Origin: Limnanthes douglasii subsp. nivea
Taxonomy: Eukaryota; Streptophyta; Magnoliopsida; Brassicales; Limnanthaceae
Reading direction: 5' to 3'
Assembly (NCBI GenBank): GCA_036936605.1
Contig: JAUPFV010000004.1
Location: 290,698,009-290,762,008 of the forward strand
Length of the DNA stretch: 64,000 nucleotides
This document shows positions 34,880-46,879 of the stretch, one piece after another. Position 1 is the stretch's first letter; every line of letters starts with the position of its first letter. The notes beneath the pieces were generated by a model that saw only the letters and a list, made by a program, of their open reading frames with translations, searched no databases and was not told where the DNA came from. Both the position numbers and the translations under genes were made by a program.

Positions 34880-36432
34880 AGATGTTTGCAATAGATTCTA
34901 TCTGCGTGAAATATCGATGCGAAATACAAAAGCATAGAATACCTCCCAAGAAATATTATGTGGTAAGAGCACGTGTTTGGACCAAGAAGTTGAAAGGGCC
35001 TACCACCAGGGAAGTTTTTGCTTCCAAGCGTTCCTTATCGTGGAAAGATGAACATGGTATGTCGGTATTACGTAAGAAATTCAAGGGTAAAATCGGAATG
35101 CCACAAGGTGGTTACATAGTAGGAGGTAGTGTGGACGAAACTGAGATTGTCGTTTTATGTGTTCGAAAGATCCTCTTAAATCTTGGTAAGGTAAGTCTGG
35201 TGAGATGAAACATCAGTCTCCCACAAGATAGAGGGTGGCAAAAACTCTGAAGTTCAAAGTTTCCGAGGTACCTGTTACTTTGGGAAGGGAAAGTACGGAA
35301 GTAGACCCGACGATATCATATTAGTTATTAAAACATGTTTTCTTTTCGACATGAGAGAAAGAATTTATGAGTACCAATATTGGTTGAAGATGATGCCATA
35401 TTGTTTATTGTATAGGATCAAAAAACCTCAAGTATATTTGGTGATGAGTCATTCTTTCGGGATGATGTATCAGTGGTGGCTACCAACGATTTGGTGATTG
35501 ACGAAAGAGGATCGCGCGGGATGGAGGATGTCCCGATCCCAGCCGATTAGGATAAATGTTTTGTTTGTGATTTCTCACCTAAGACTCAAATTTAAAACAA
35601 TGGGAGACAAGATGACACCACAGCCTGCAATAGAGGCGGCAAAAAATATAGAATTTATATTGGAGAAGGAGAGGAAGATGGTGGATGGTGAGGGACCTTT
35701 TAAACTCAGGGCTGCAGGTCAAGGCAGTGCATTGGCAGTAAGTCAGCGTCATGGAGTTTATTTGATTGATACTTAAATTTTTTCCAAAGCGTCAATGATC
35801 CCGTCAGGAGGTGGTATATATGTTTCTTATTATTTTAGTGCTTTTGAGGTATTTTATGTTTACTCTAGATCAGATTTTGGAGATTGTTAGTTGGTATGCA
35901 GCTGAAGCTAGCAAAAGGGATCTTACAGTGGACTTGACACTAACCAATTTAGTGAGAAGAAAACTAAGCTTGGGGGTCGAGGTAAGTTTGAGTTTAGAAT
36001 GTTTATCCTTATTGGCGTTGAATATGTGCTTAACGTATCTTGTCAAATCTATATCGCAGATCGTTTTGAATGCGTTGAATTTGTTACGTTGGGGTGGTAC
36101 GATTTTCCTAGCGTTCTAGCTGATATTTGACCTCTACTTGAAGGTTTGGGTGAGCCATTTGTTCAAGATGTGAACCTGAAAAATGTGTCGTAAATATACA
36201 AAGATTCGAGAGAGCATTTAGTATGGGATCCGTAGTAGGCGAGAAAATAACCCGTTTGATCGAGTATGCTACCAATAAATTTTTACCTCTTATTCTAGTA
36301 AAAAATGTAATCCATTACAAATACAAATTATTGAAAGATGTATTGGAATCTGATCCAACAAGAGGCCTTTTGAATGGAATTTTCGAAATATGTCAAAAAG
36401 ATGTAAGGTTTTATTATATAGATTTTTTATAG
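34880..36432 (+). pseudogene. Unrecognised coding-like remnants
   Basis: Several plus-strand frames of 69-108 codons follow each other (34882-35208, 35498-35776, 35811-36119, 36223-36432), with more even composition than the flanks. Residues include RARVWTKKLKGPTTREVFASK and KMVDGEGPFKLRAAGQGSALAV. I could not place them in a family. The spacing and stops suggest a decayed multi-part gene or DNA transposon. No introns were confirmed. Confidence 0.3.
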
Positions 36433-37040
36433 ATTTCAATATATGCAACAGAGTGAAGACTAAATTCGTTTTATTTACCTCGCCATTTACAGTTGTAGTA
36501 TCAATATAGTGAAGCCTTTCTCAGACAAAGTCACTTCCCGTATAAACTCTTAGACCTCCTAATACATGCCATATACATGCATACTGCAACTTATACAAGA
36601 AATTCTCTTTGTCGGTTAAGTATGATGGTCATCTATGTTCATCCTCCCAGTTAGACTCCTTAAATAAATATCTCAATCCATACTTAGCTTCTTTTGGTCC
36701 GGTTAATTTGGTGTGATTGGATCATTTCTAAAAAACGTTAAGCAAAACAACGTCTGAAACCTAACAATAGGCTTAACACCGAGCTGAGGATGTCAAAGTA
36801 TAGTTTCATAACTAGAAAACTAATATCCTTACAATTAATAGTACTTATCATTCTTTACGTGAGTCATATCCCCCTCCCCCTCCCGCTCCCGGTTCCCTAA
36901 ACCAGCCTTATATGGAGAAAATGTAACATTTCACGACATTGTTTTATCACTTGGCTTGCAATCCGGGGTACCCATAATAAACATACTCATCTCTTGAGGA
37001 TATATCTCTACCCCCGATTGTGTATTATGAAGCATCTCCC
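36433..37040. other. Intergenic, nothing recognised
   Basis: No gene is seen. A C/T-rich patch occurs at 36870-36895. Confidence 0.4.
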
Positions 37041-37089
37041 CCAAAACAATAAACCATATGTTGCAGAATGTTCATTCTTCCAATAAATT

Positions 37090-37360
37090 TGGGAGACTTC
37101 GAGTACAAAGCTTTCATTCCCACTTTCTAATACTGAATAGCCTCCATGGTCCACGTAGCCAATTCTTGGGATCCTTTCCCTTTCGGTCAGGACCAATGTT
37201 GGTGCACCAGATTCTGCATCATAGTCTATCACCTTTGGTGTGAGACAAACGCAAGAATTTTTAAAGACACATCATCATTTGCCTCAATGATTTTTCAAAA
37301 TATTCTCTCATACCTACACTATAAATTTCATGGCTCAAAGGTCGGTTAACCCTTATAGTT
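37090..37360 (+). pseudogene. LINE C-terminal fragment
   Basis: The plus-strand frame reads CIIVYHLWCETNARIFKDTSSFASMIFQNIL, which matches the segment after the zinc-binding region in plant LINE reverse transcriptase proteins (...I.W.ERN.RIF...). Only this short piece is readable. It is on the opposite strand from the two larger LINE remnants. Confidence 0.45.
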
Positions 37361-37599
37361 ATAACTAAATTGTATTTTTGTCTCTTAATTTTCTTTCACA
37401 AATATTGGTTCCCCCTCTCGCGGAATTCGACGTTGTTGCTGATGAAATTAGATGAAGCTTAATGGCTGAAGCCCCGAAAGTTAGTTTTAGTAGATAGCTT
37501 ATAACATGATATAAAGGCCAATACTATATGATATCTTGTGCAGTCCATAAAAAAACAACTAAAGTTTTGTTTAATATAATAATTTGGTTTGGGAGACCC

Positions 37600-38620
37600 A
37601 TTATAGATCTTGCCCAATACTAATTATTTGTCATATTCTAAGTGTAACTTCCTCTACTATTTCCTTAGGCTCAATGCTTTTACGGGGTTTCCTCTGATAA
37701 TCTATATTGTCTAAGATAATAAGAGTCTTGGTCAATTCCTATTTTTTGTAAACTAAATGAAGTACCATATCATTATCTGGGTATATACTATTTGTCACAG
37801 ATTATGTAACATAGATTTTATTGAGCCAAACTCGACCAAGGATAAAGTTTTAAGATGAATGGTGGTCTCTAATAATGAAGATACATTGTATTTTTTATAC
37901 ATTTATCTATTCGAGGATAAAATCTAGTTTTACCTAGCCTAGCATTTGATTCTTGGAAATGATACTTATAAACCTTTTTTATGGGGTCCTACCCCTTAAA
38001 GTCTCCATCTTCAAAATGATAGAAGGGAAATAATTGTGAAAATATAAAATATTATCCAGTTGATTTGTTGAACTTCAAGTTCCATGATATGTATTTTTCC
38101 GAGAGAAATAGATATCCTTGCGAGGGTTCTAGCAACCATTCTTAAATTTTTTCCTACTTGGATTGGGATCAAAGTACTTGCTGTTGGCTTCCAGAAATTT
38201 CATGGTTTTGACTGCCAGTGGTGTTGGAGCTTCAGTTGTTTTCTGAGGTGACTCGGTCATGGAAGATGGTGGCTGGTTATTTGTATTTAATCATATTTTT
38301 AATAACATATATCATAGCCTAGAAATCTCAGGTGTGGATGACTAGCTTTGTTAAGATATTTACAAAATTTATTAATATTTCTGAACTCCTTTGAACACCA
38401 TGTTTTATGTAGGTTTGCAAAGCAAAACTGAACATTTATCTCACTCATACGTCATGGTCATAACTTTGGTGAGCTTAATGCACTGGGTAATTGAAACCCC
38501 TTGTTATTGAGAGTCTTGACCCAATGTGGAATTTGTTATCTCATTCGACAACATGCTTGCCTGATTAAACCGGAGCCACTGAGATATGCTTGGGTTGCAC
38601 ATAAACCGGATGGTACAAAA
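37600..38620 (-). pseudogene. Possible gypsy gag-protease remnant
   Basis: Minus-strand translation gives HHSS.NFILGRVWLNKIYVT followed by VTNSIYP near 37700-37900, resembling the second conserved block of gypsy proteases (SYN.ILGR.WL). Other residues are too decayed. Confidence is low; it may be chance. Confidence 0.3.
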
Positions 38621-38639
38621 AATAAGTATTTGGCCTTCC

Positions 38640-39670
38640 TATAATTCTTGCTCGCATGATAACATCCATTTTTATCTATTTTTTATCGGCGAACAAAAGA
38701 CAACACGTTAACAAATCGTATGTTGGATAATCTATAGATCGTTAAGTATTCTAACTCATATTTTGCTGGCTTTGTAGATACATTTCAAAACACTTTGGGC
38801 CGCATAATCCTATTAGATTGAAGTGTAATCATGGAAAAGTGTAATCAAACATAAATTGCATCATCTACTATGGTAGCAGAATTTATCGCTTGCTTTAAGA
38901 CGTCCAACAAAGTAACAAAGCTATATAACTTTATCACAAGACTAAGTTATAAAAAGGACACAAAATATCCCGATGACATATTATCATAACAATATTATAG
39001 TTTCGTATCCAAACAATAACATGAGATCTTCTAAGTCCAAGAAAATATATACCACGTTAATGTCTCATAAAAAGAGAGTAGATTTTTCCAATCATCATAG
39101 AGTCCATCAAGATATATTCAATGGCGGCAGACTCTCTTAGTGAGGTATTATTGCGTATAATTATCATATGTGTTGTTTGTTCATAGGATCTTTGAATTTA
39201 GTTGAAGTTTGCAGTAGGTCTGGAGATATATTTTCCATTTTAGTTATACATATACATATGTATATATATATATGAGTTTTGGATGAGAGAATATATATAT
39301 TCATTTAGTTTTATTGACTTATCTTGAGAATTAAGTAGATCTCCATTTAATAAACGGTCAATTTAAATACATATGTGCGATTACATTTCATATTATTATT
39401 AAGTTACACACTATGGAAACTTTATGTTTCTAATTGTTGGCAATGATATTATTATAATTGCATATATTTATGCATATTAATATAATGATGATGTTTGTAG
39501 TCATTGATTGTTAATAATCGTGTATGTGATTATTGAGTTAAGCTATGTGACAAAAATTAAAGAAGCTCCATTAGATGGATGCAACATGTAATTATATATG
39601 ATGGTCAAAGTGGTAGATTGTTAGAACTTCTTTATTATAATGGATTTTCATATGTTTAATGATCGCATAG
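38640..39670. other. Intergenic, nothing recognised
   Basis: AT-rich sequence. The first 50 bases resemble the left edge of the window. A short exon-like ATG segment at 39121 (MAADSLSEVLL) could be the start of an F-box-like gene fragment but is too short to support. Confidence 0.35.
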
Positions 39671-39672
39671 TA

Positions 39673-40180
39673 TATAGGTCGCGCGCTTAAGTGCCATCCA
39701 TTTTCGGGGCTAGTTGATTCGGCTAGTTAGTTGTGACACACATCTTAGCGAATTTCGACTTCCATGACCATCGTCCTGCTGTTTTAATCAACCAACACCC
39801 TTTGTGGGATCTAGGTTAGCGTACAGTTGGACACCGTAACCCGGCTTCCGGTTCATCCCGCATCGCCAGTTCTGCTTACCAAAAATGGCCCACTTAAAGC
39901 TCTCGATTCTGTGGAACGGATCAACAAAGCAGTTATCCCGTCCTACCTATTTAAATTTTGAGAATAGGTCGAGGTCGTTGCTTCCCTGATGCCTCTAATC
40001 ATTGGCTTTACCCAATAGAACTCACATCCAAGCTCTAGCTATCTTGAGGGAAACTTCGGAAGGAACCAGCTACTATACGGTTCGATTAATCTTTCGCCCC
40101 TATACCCAAGTCAGACGAACAATTTGCACATTATTATCGTTGCAGGCCTCCACCAGAGTTTCATCTGGCTTCGCCCCGCT

Positions 40181-40219
<39 letters not shown>

Positions 40220-40674
40220 TTCACACTCGAACCCTTCTCAGAAAATCAAGAACGGTCAGCGGTGCACCCGCATGGAGATCCTACCAATTAGCTTCCTTGC
40301 CCCTTACGGGTTTACTCACCCGTTGACTCGCACACATGTCAGACTCCTTGGTCCATGTTTCAAGACAGGCCGAATAAGGAACCCACAGGCTGACACCTGG
40401 AGAGCGCAAATGCTGAAGCATGCCTTAGAGACGCGTGCTGCCAACCACAATTGCATTGACGACATCTCCACGAGCGTTTCAAAAGCTCGGGCTTAGGCCC
40501 CCGCCACAATCCGCGTCGATCCATCGCCTGAGTCGATTGGCGGATCGGCTCATCACCGTTCCACATCCGACCGGAGCGCATCGTCGGTCTCCATTCGCTT
40601 CCTCTCAACAATTTCAAGCACTCTTTGACTCTCTCTTCAAAGTTCTTTTTATCTTTCCATCGTGGTACTCGTTC
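39673..40674 (-). rRNA. 25S rRNA internal fragment (pseudogene)
   Basis: Minus-strand reading from 40674 starts inside the 25S gene (GAGTACC...GGAAAGAT, then CTTTGAA, GAGAGTCAAAGAGTGCTTGA). It continues through GACCCGAAAGATGGTGAACTATGCC, GCGAAGCCAGA.GAAACTCTGGTGGAGG and TTCCTTCCGAAGTTTCCCTCA, stopping after AGCGCGCGACCTATA at 39673. It covers roughly 1 kb of the 5' third of 25S, but not its first few hundred bases. Many positions show C-to-T or G-to-A change. It is not a working rRNA gene. Confidence 0.88.
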
Positions 40675-40720
40675 AGTGGACTTATCGCGACGTCGCGGGC
40701 GGCGAACCGCCTACCTCGTC

Positions 40721-40768
<48 letters not shown>

Positions 40769-41174
40769 AGTGTGTACAAAGGGCAAGGGCATAGTCAACG
40801 CGAGCTGATGACTCGCTTTTACTAGGAATTCCTCGTTGAAGACCAACAATTGCAATGATGTATCCCCATCACGATGAAATTTCAATGATTACTCGGGTCT
40901 GTCGGCCATGGCTATATACTCGTTGAATACATCAGTGTAGCGCACTTATGGCCCAGAACATCTAAGGGCATCACAGACCTGTTATTGCCTTAAACTTCCT
41001 TGGCCTAAACGGCCATAGTCCCTCTAAGAATTCGGTCGTGGAGATAACCTCCACGTAGCTAGTAAGTAGGCTGAAGTCTTGTTTGTTAACGGAATTAACC
41101 AAACAAATCACTCCACCAACTAAGAACGTCCATGCACCACCATCCATAGAATTAAGAAAGAGATCTGAGTCTGG

Positions 41175-41208
<34 letters not shown>

Positions 41209-41318
41209 CCGTGTTTAGTCAAATTAAGCCGCAGGCTCCACTCCTGGTGGTGCCTTTCCGTCAATTCTTTTAAGTTTAAGCCTTGTGACCATACGCCCCC
41301 CCCGGAACCCAAAAACTC

Positions 41319-41353
<35 letters not shown>

Positions 41354-41354
41354 G

Positions 41355-41387
<33 letters not shown>

Positions 41388-41390
41388 TGG

Positions 41391-41456
<66 letters not shown>

Positions 41457-41457
41457 T

Positions 41458-41495
<38 letters not shown>

Positions 41496-42406
41496 TCAAG
41501 AATTTCACCTCTGGCTATGAAATACGAATGCCTCTGACTGTCCATGTTAATCATTACTCTTATCCCGAAGGCCAACAAAATAGGACCGACATCCTATGAT
41601 GGTATCCCATGCTAATGTATCCAGAGTGCAGGCTTGCTTTGAGCACTCTAATTTCTTCAAAGTAACAGCGTCGGAGGCACGACCCGACCAATTAAAGTTA
41701 GGAGCGTATCACCGATAAAGGGACGAACCGACCGGTGCACACCATAGGTGGACCGGCCGACCAATCCCAAGGTCCAACAACGAGCTTTTTAATTGCAACA
41801 ACTTAAATATATTGGAGCTGGAACTACTACGGCTGCTGGCACCAGACTTGCCCTCCAATGGACCCTCGTTAAGTAATTTAGATTATACTCATTCCAATTA
41901 CCAGACTCGATGAGCCCGGTATTGCTATTTATTGTCACTACCTCCCCGTCTCAAGATTGGGTAATTTGCGCGCTTGCTGCCTTCTTTAGATGTGGTAGCC
42001 GTTTCTGAGGCTCCCTCTCCGGAATCGAACCCTAATTCTCCGTCACCTGTCAATACCATGGTAGGCCACTATCCTACCATCGAAAGTTGATAGGACATAA
42101 ATTTGAATGATGCGTCGATGGCACAATGGCCGTGCGATCTGTCGAGTTATCATGAATCATCAGAGCAACGGGCAAAGCCCGTGTCGACCTTTTATCTAAT
42201 AAATTAATCCCTTCCAGAAGTCGGGGTTTGTTGCATGTATTAGCTCTAGAATTACTATGGTTATCCGAGTAGCAGATACCATCAAACAAACTATAACTGA
42301 TTTAATGAGCCATTCGCAGTTTCATAGTTAGAATTAGTTCATACTTAGACATGCATGGCTTAATCTTTGAGACAAGCATATGACTACTTGCAGGATCAAC
42401 CAGGTA
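40671..42406 (-). rRNA. 18S rRNA, 3' end missing (pseudogene)
   Basis: Minus strand TACCTGGTTGATCCTGC at 42406 is the 18S 5' end, with CATATGCTTGTCTCAAAGATTAAGCCATGCATG following. The gene is readable through the GCAACAACTTAAA/GTTGGTGGAG regions to TACACAC.GCCCGTCGC and ends at GTCCACTGAAC (40671). About 70-80 bases of the normal 3' end, all of ITS1, 5.8S, ITS2 and the 25S 5' part are absent. The 18S sequence joins directly to 25S at GAAC (40671-40674). Transitions typical of decayed methylated DNA are scattered through it. Confidence 0.93.
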
Positions 42407-42863
42407 GCAATCATTCGCGAGGCCAACATCCATTTAACTTGCAGACACAAAAGAGTCAAGAAAATCAAAATAGACGCCGCCGTCGTTCGAAATGGAGCTT
42501 TAGTAAACGCATAGAGGCGAAACCTCTCGTCCATTTTGCTTTTTGTCCCCAAAAGAACAGCCAATAACCCGTGTACCGAACGCAATCGCATTATTAACAT
42601 GAAACTGCAGTCGGGACACATGAATTGGCTATCGGTTTGCATAGTGTTCCCGAAGGCATGTTACACAAAACATATATACCCAGCATGCGAATTTCATATC
42701 TTAAGTACTCAACACAGGATCCCGCATCTACCCACGCAGCTTTAACAGCATATGAGGAATACGTGATTCTAAATGATTATCAATAGTTCGATGTAAATAC
42801 ACAAAGCCTATCGACTCACATTACCATCTCGCTGCTCATACACCGCACCTACAATTTGGTAAT
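42407..42863 (-). other. 5' ETS of the displaced rDNA
   Basis: This lies immediately upstream of the 18S 5' end on the minus strand. It is more GC-rich than the flanks, has no coding frame, and is interrupted by RE-C at 42864. The last five bases (GTAAT, 42859-42863) are the RE-C target duplication. Confidence 0.7.
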
Positions 42864-43223
42864 TGATGAGTTACTATTTTTCCTTAGTAAATTATTAAGA
42901 GAGAATTCTAGAGAGAGAAAGAGCTAGAGAGTTTTTAGAGAGAGAAAGTACAAATACAAATGAGTTTCAAAGAAAAAGTATTTAACCCCTTTATTAGAGT
43001 AGCCTTGCCATTTATATAGAGGAGCCAAGACTTAGTCTTAAAATGAAATTTGTTACAAAAGAGGACTAATTGCTGTTTAGTCCTTAATAATTATACATAG
43101 TTACAAATACTCTTTAAAACTTACATCAGTTACAATTTAATGACAAAACTTACATTACTTATAATTAAATCATTAAATTTACATTATTTACAATTCAGTC
43201 CTCAAAATCCTATTTCCATATCA
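42864..43223 (-). repeat. RE-C 3' LTR, 360 bp
   Basis: Begins TGATGAGTTACTA and ends TTTCCATATCA. A TATA box (TATATAAA on the minus strand) lies at 43011-43018. Two CT-rich patches (AGAGAGAGAAAG on the plus strand, near 42910-42922 and 42935-42949) lie downstream in the transcription sense. Confidence 0.93.
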
Positions 43224-43240
43224 TAAGCCCCCCTAGTTCT
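43224..43240 (-). other. RE-C polypurine tract
   Basis: Minus strand GAACTAGGGGGGCTTA runs straight into the LTR start TGATATGG. A purine-rich tract at this place primes plus-strand DNA synthesis. Confidence 0.65.
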
Positions 43241-43958
43241 TATGTCAATAAATGAATGAGAACTAAAATATCTTCGAATTCAAATGTCTTTGAATCGTAA
43301 TATCTTCGAATACTTCCATATGTTATGTAACCTGTTATAAACTCAAAGCAATCATTCAAAGCGCTCATGAAGAGCAATAGCCCAAAGTGGGAAGAAGAAA
43401 AATAATTTGAAGCGCACACGAAGAACAATCATTCGAAGTGCATATGAAGAACAATCATTTGAAGCGTATTTAAAACAAGTACCAATTAGCAATGATGCTA
43501 AAATCTGATAACCTTTCAAAGATAAAACATTTCCTCGAAACACTGTAAATAAAAAATCACTTTGAAATATTGTGTAAACGAACCATCCTCGAACACTTTT
43601 ATCCATCCTACATATGAAAGTAATTGTTGCATATAACCGTTCAATCCATCATAACCCTATAGTTTTTAGATTCATGGCTAGAGTTCTAGCCTGACTGATG
43701 TTGAGCATCTGATCAACCCACCGATTTCTATTCCAACCTATCATCATAAGAGTCTTTCTAACTTCACATGTTTTCACCTCTTTTGTATAAATTCAATTTG
43801 TCGTTGATTGTTTCATTTTCATCACACAATCTTTTTTAGAGAGAAGTCAAAGCTTTTGGCTACCCTCATCGTGTTCTTCCCTTTTCTCAGTATTCTCATC
43901 AGAAAAACCAAACTTTCTGACCAATCTTCATCCTCTCCGATCGACCTTCATTTGGTTT

Positions 43959-46877
43959 ATGAGAGAGAAACCAAAAACCAAAAAATCGAAGGTGCTCCTA
44001 CCCAAAATACCAGAATCTTCAGACTCTGACAGCAATTTAATCTTCGGATCGTACAACTACTTTTATATTATACAAAGGGCTGAAGAATATAGGAAAGCAG
44101 GATTGATCAACAACCTTCTAGTTGAAACAGCCAGTAAAACAATCTATTACGGTAATTTCGATCCAACTAAAGTTCATGCTCCTTCCCCTTCTCCCATAAT
44201 CGAAGAGCATTCCTCATCTAAAATCTTAGGGCCTAAAAAAGCTCGAGCCTCCTCATCTCAAAGTAAAATTTCTCTTCTGATTAGTGTAAAATCTCCTTTA
44301 AAGCCAAAGCCAAATATTCCCTCTTTGAATCACTCTTCAGTAACCAGAAAAAGAAGAACTTTCATTGCCATGGGAGACGAATCAGAAATTATTCGAAGTC
44401 CTTCCCCTCCAAATCCAAATGCTGAAAATCATCGTCAAAGAGAAGTAATTGAGGAAACTCCTCGAACAGGTAACCCTTTACCAGAGGTTGTTAATCCAAC
44501 ATCTCAAAATCCTCGAGAAGAAACATCGAAAGCCAACGAAGCTGATTCAGAAGCTACGAAAACCAATCTCGAGGCTGAGTCTGATGATGGGAACTCTGCA
44601 AATACCCATAAACCTCCAGAAGAAGAAGACGTTTGCTTCATTTCCGAAGAAGAATGAGCGAAAATTGGAAGAAACTTGAGGAACCTTGAAGGAAAATACA
44701 TCATTGCACTGAAAAAAGGTTCGCTACATATATTACAAAGATAGCCAAACCTCTGTACTAAAAAAAACAATGGGGAATGAGAGATACCTTAACGCTTCGA
44801 CTACCCAAAGAAGGAGAAACTCCTTTGGATTGCAAAGATGACGAACTAATAGTCTACCCTGAGATCATTAATTGAGGTCTTCGGTTTCCACTAGATCCCA
44901 TGATCGTGGAATACTTCGAATTTCTCAGCTTATGTCCTACTCAGGTAACACCGAATCAGTGGTTCACCCTTATGTCAGTGATTATGACATCTCGATTGTC
45001 TCAGATTCCCATCAGCATCAAAGACTTCATCTCTTTAACCCAATTGTCAAAAGGTCTGAAGCTTCCCTTTTACTAACTCACCTTGATGGATGACCTCAAG
45101 ATCATCGACGATCTCTTAGAGGCTGACAAATTCTGGAAGCAGAAATTCGTCTTTATATCAGGAGCCTGGGAAAATGGCAAAGCAATTTTTGAGGCCAATC
45201 CTTTAAAGCTAAATCTCGTCTGGAGAAGCAATCGTAAGCTCGTCAAAAAATTTACATTCTGAAATAAAATTTACGCTTTCTTTTCTTTTTTCTTAATTTT
45301 TTGCTTTTCTAATTATTTCAGAAATTTTGAGGCGTTACTCATCACGTCGTCCAGCTGCCAAGGTGATTTTCCAAAAGCTTACCGCTTGGGCTGAGAAAGA
45401 ATCGAACAATGTGTTTTATACTGCCTTTCAACCCATCAATTTCCTCCACTGTCATATGTTTCCAATATCTGAAGGTGCCTTGCCATCTCAAGATCTGATG
45501 TCAGAGTCGGATCCGAAGATAATCTGCAAGCTAATATCTCAACCCGATTGCAAATTATTATTACAGATCAGAGAGCCATTTGCCAAAAAAGAAGAAAGAA
45601 AATTTGTCAAAGAAAAGAAAGGTATAAAGGCAGCTAGCACATCTAGTGCTAGCCTTTCAACTCCATTGAAGGAAAAGCCTCGAAAAAGAAAATCTGCAGA
45701 ACAAACTTTCTCACCCATCGAAGAGGGTAAGGATCAAGAACTGTCCTCAAAGAAAAAGAAGGCTTCTTCTGGTTCTCATGGAAAGAAAAAGAAACAAACA
45801 AGAATCACTCCGTATACATTGGTTGACGAAGATGAAAACACTTCTGTTGGAAACCAACAACACCAACAAAACCCTTCGATTGAAGAACAGCCAAACAAAG
45901 ACAACCCTGTGGTTATCATCGAGGAAAGTATTTCCAATGAAAATCAGGCTACTGCAAACTTCGATCGTAATATGTTTATTAATTTTGAGAACACTGAATC
46001 GCTTACTGGTGAAGAGGATCTTGTTCTTCAAGTCATCCAAAATCACATGCTTGACTTTGGGAGACCAACACCAGCCGAAGCTCCTCCAGTTACCCGTTCT
46101 CATGATCATATCACCTTTCTGGATATGATTCAACGTCCTAGCACATCGGAACTTTGTCTTCCTCCTCCAAATTCTGCAATCGACGTCGCACTTCAACCAT
46201 TTACCGATCTTGAAACTGCAACAAAGATATTTGCTTCCTAAGTCGAAGCTTCTCAGAACCATCTAAAGTAGTTGGCCAAAGATATGGTTTATTAAAAAGA
46301 AGCTTTTGAGGCTGAGAAAAAATTTAGAGAAGATTTGCACGGCAAGGTAGTTGATCAGTTTCATATGTACGAAGTTGCTAGATCCGAGCTCATAAAAGGT
46401 GCTCTCTGCATGAAGAATCATCTGTGAATCACGCACATAGTTGATACAGAATTGCTGACGAACTCTCATGAGACAGAATTGAATAAATTCAAGGCTAATC
46501 ATGCTACTGAACTGGACGCTGAAAAATCCAACTCCACTAAACTACAAAATTCTCTATCTCTTTGTGAGACAAAAAATAAAAAGTTGACCGATGAGATTGC
46601 TAAACTGAAGAGGGATTTTGAAGTGGAAAAAACTGCTGTTATAGCTGCTGCTGAGGGTGAGCTTTCAAAAGACATGCAGACTACTATTAACGTCGGAAAA
46701 GAAGATGTAACCATTCTCCTTTTTCGAGAGCTTCACGCTACTTATCCAAAACTAGACCTCATAAGTTTTTGGAATGACATTCCTGAAGAGAAACGCCCAA
46801 GTGAAGCTTTAGATCCTATTCCTAATTCATCATCCTCAAAAGATGAATTGTCTGAAGAGGAAGAGTCCTTTGATTAA
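43959..46877 (+). pseudogene. RE-C antisense gene
   Basis: This is the best-covered copy of the antisense gene outside RE-A. The N-terminal part (43959-44657) is low-complexity and rich in P, S, E and K. A frame disruption follows. The conserved block is RLPKEGETPLDCKDDELIVYPEIIN, then TGA in place of Trp, GLRFPLDPMIVEYFEFLSLCPTQVTPN.WFTLM and LLEADKFWKQKFVFISGAWEN. An intron at 45234-45321 (GTAAGC..TTTCAG) lies at the same site as in RE-A. Exon 2 (45327-46241) has KR-rich putative nuclear localisation stretches (KPRKRK, KKKK) and ends at a stop, beyond which the coiled coil and the C-terminal block LLFRELHATYPKLDLISFWNDIP (46452-46877) continue. No known catalytic motif is seen. Confidence 0.7.
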
Positions 46878-46879
46878 TT

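Noticed and set aside
39121..39170. Start of an F-box gene (MAADSLSEVLL)
   Set aside because: Too short, with no continuation found; could be chance.
40002..42745. Several open frames of 60-164 codons on both strands
   Set aside because: They overlap 18S, 25S and ETS sequence and are by-products of rDNA composition.
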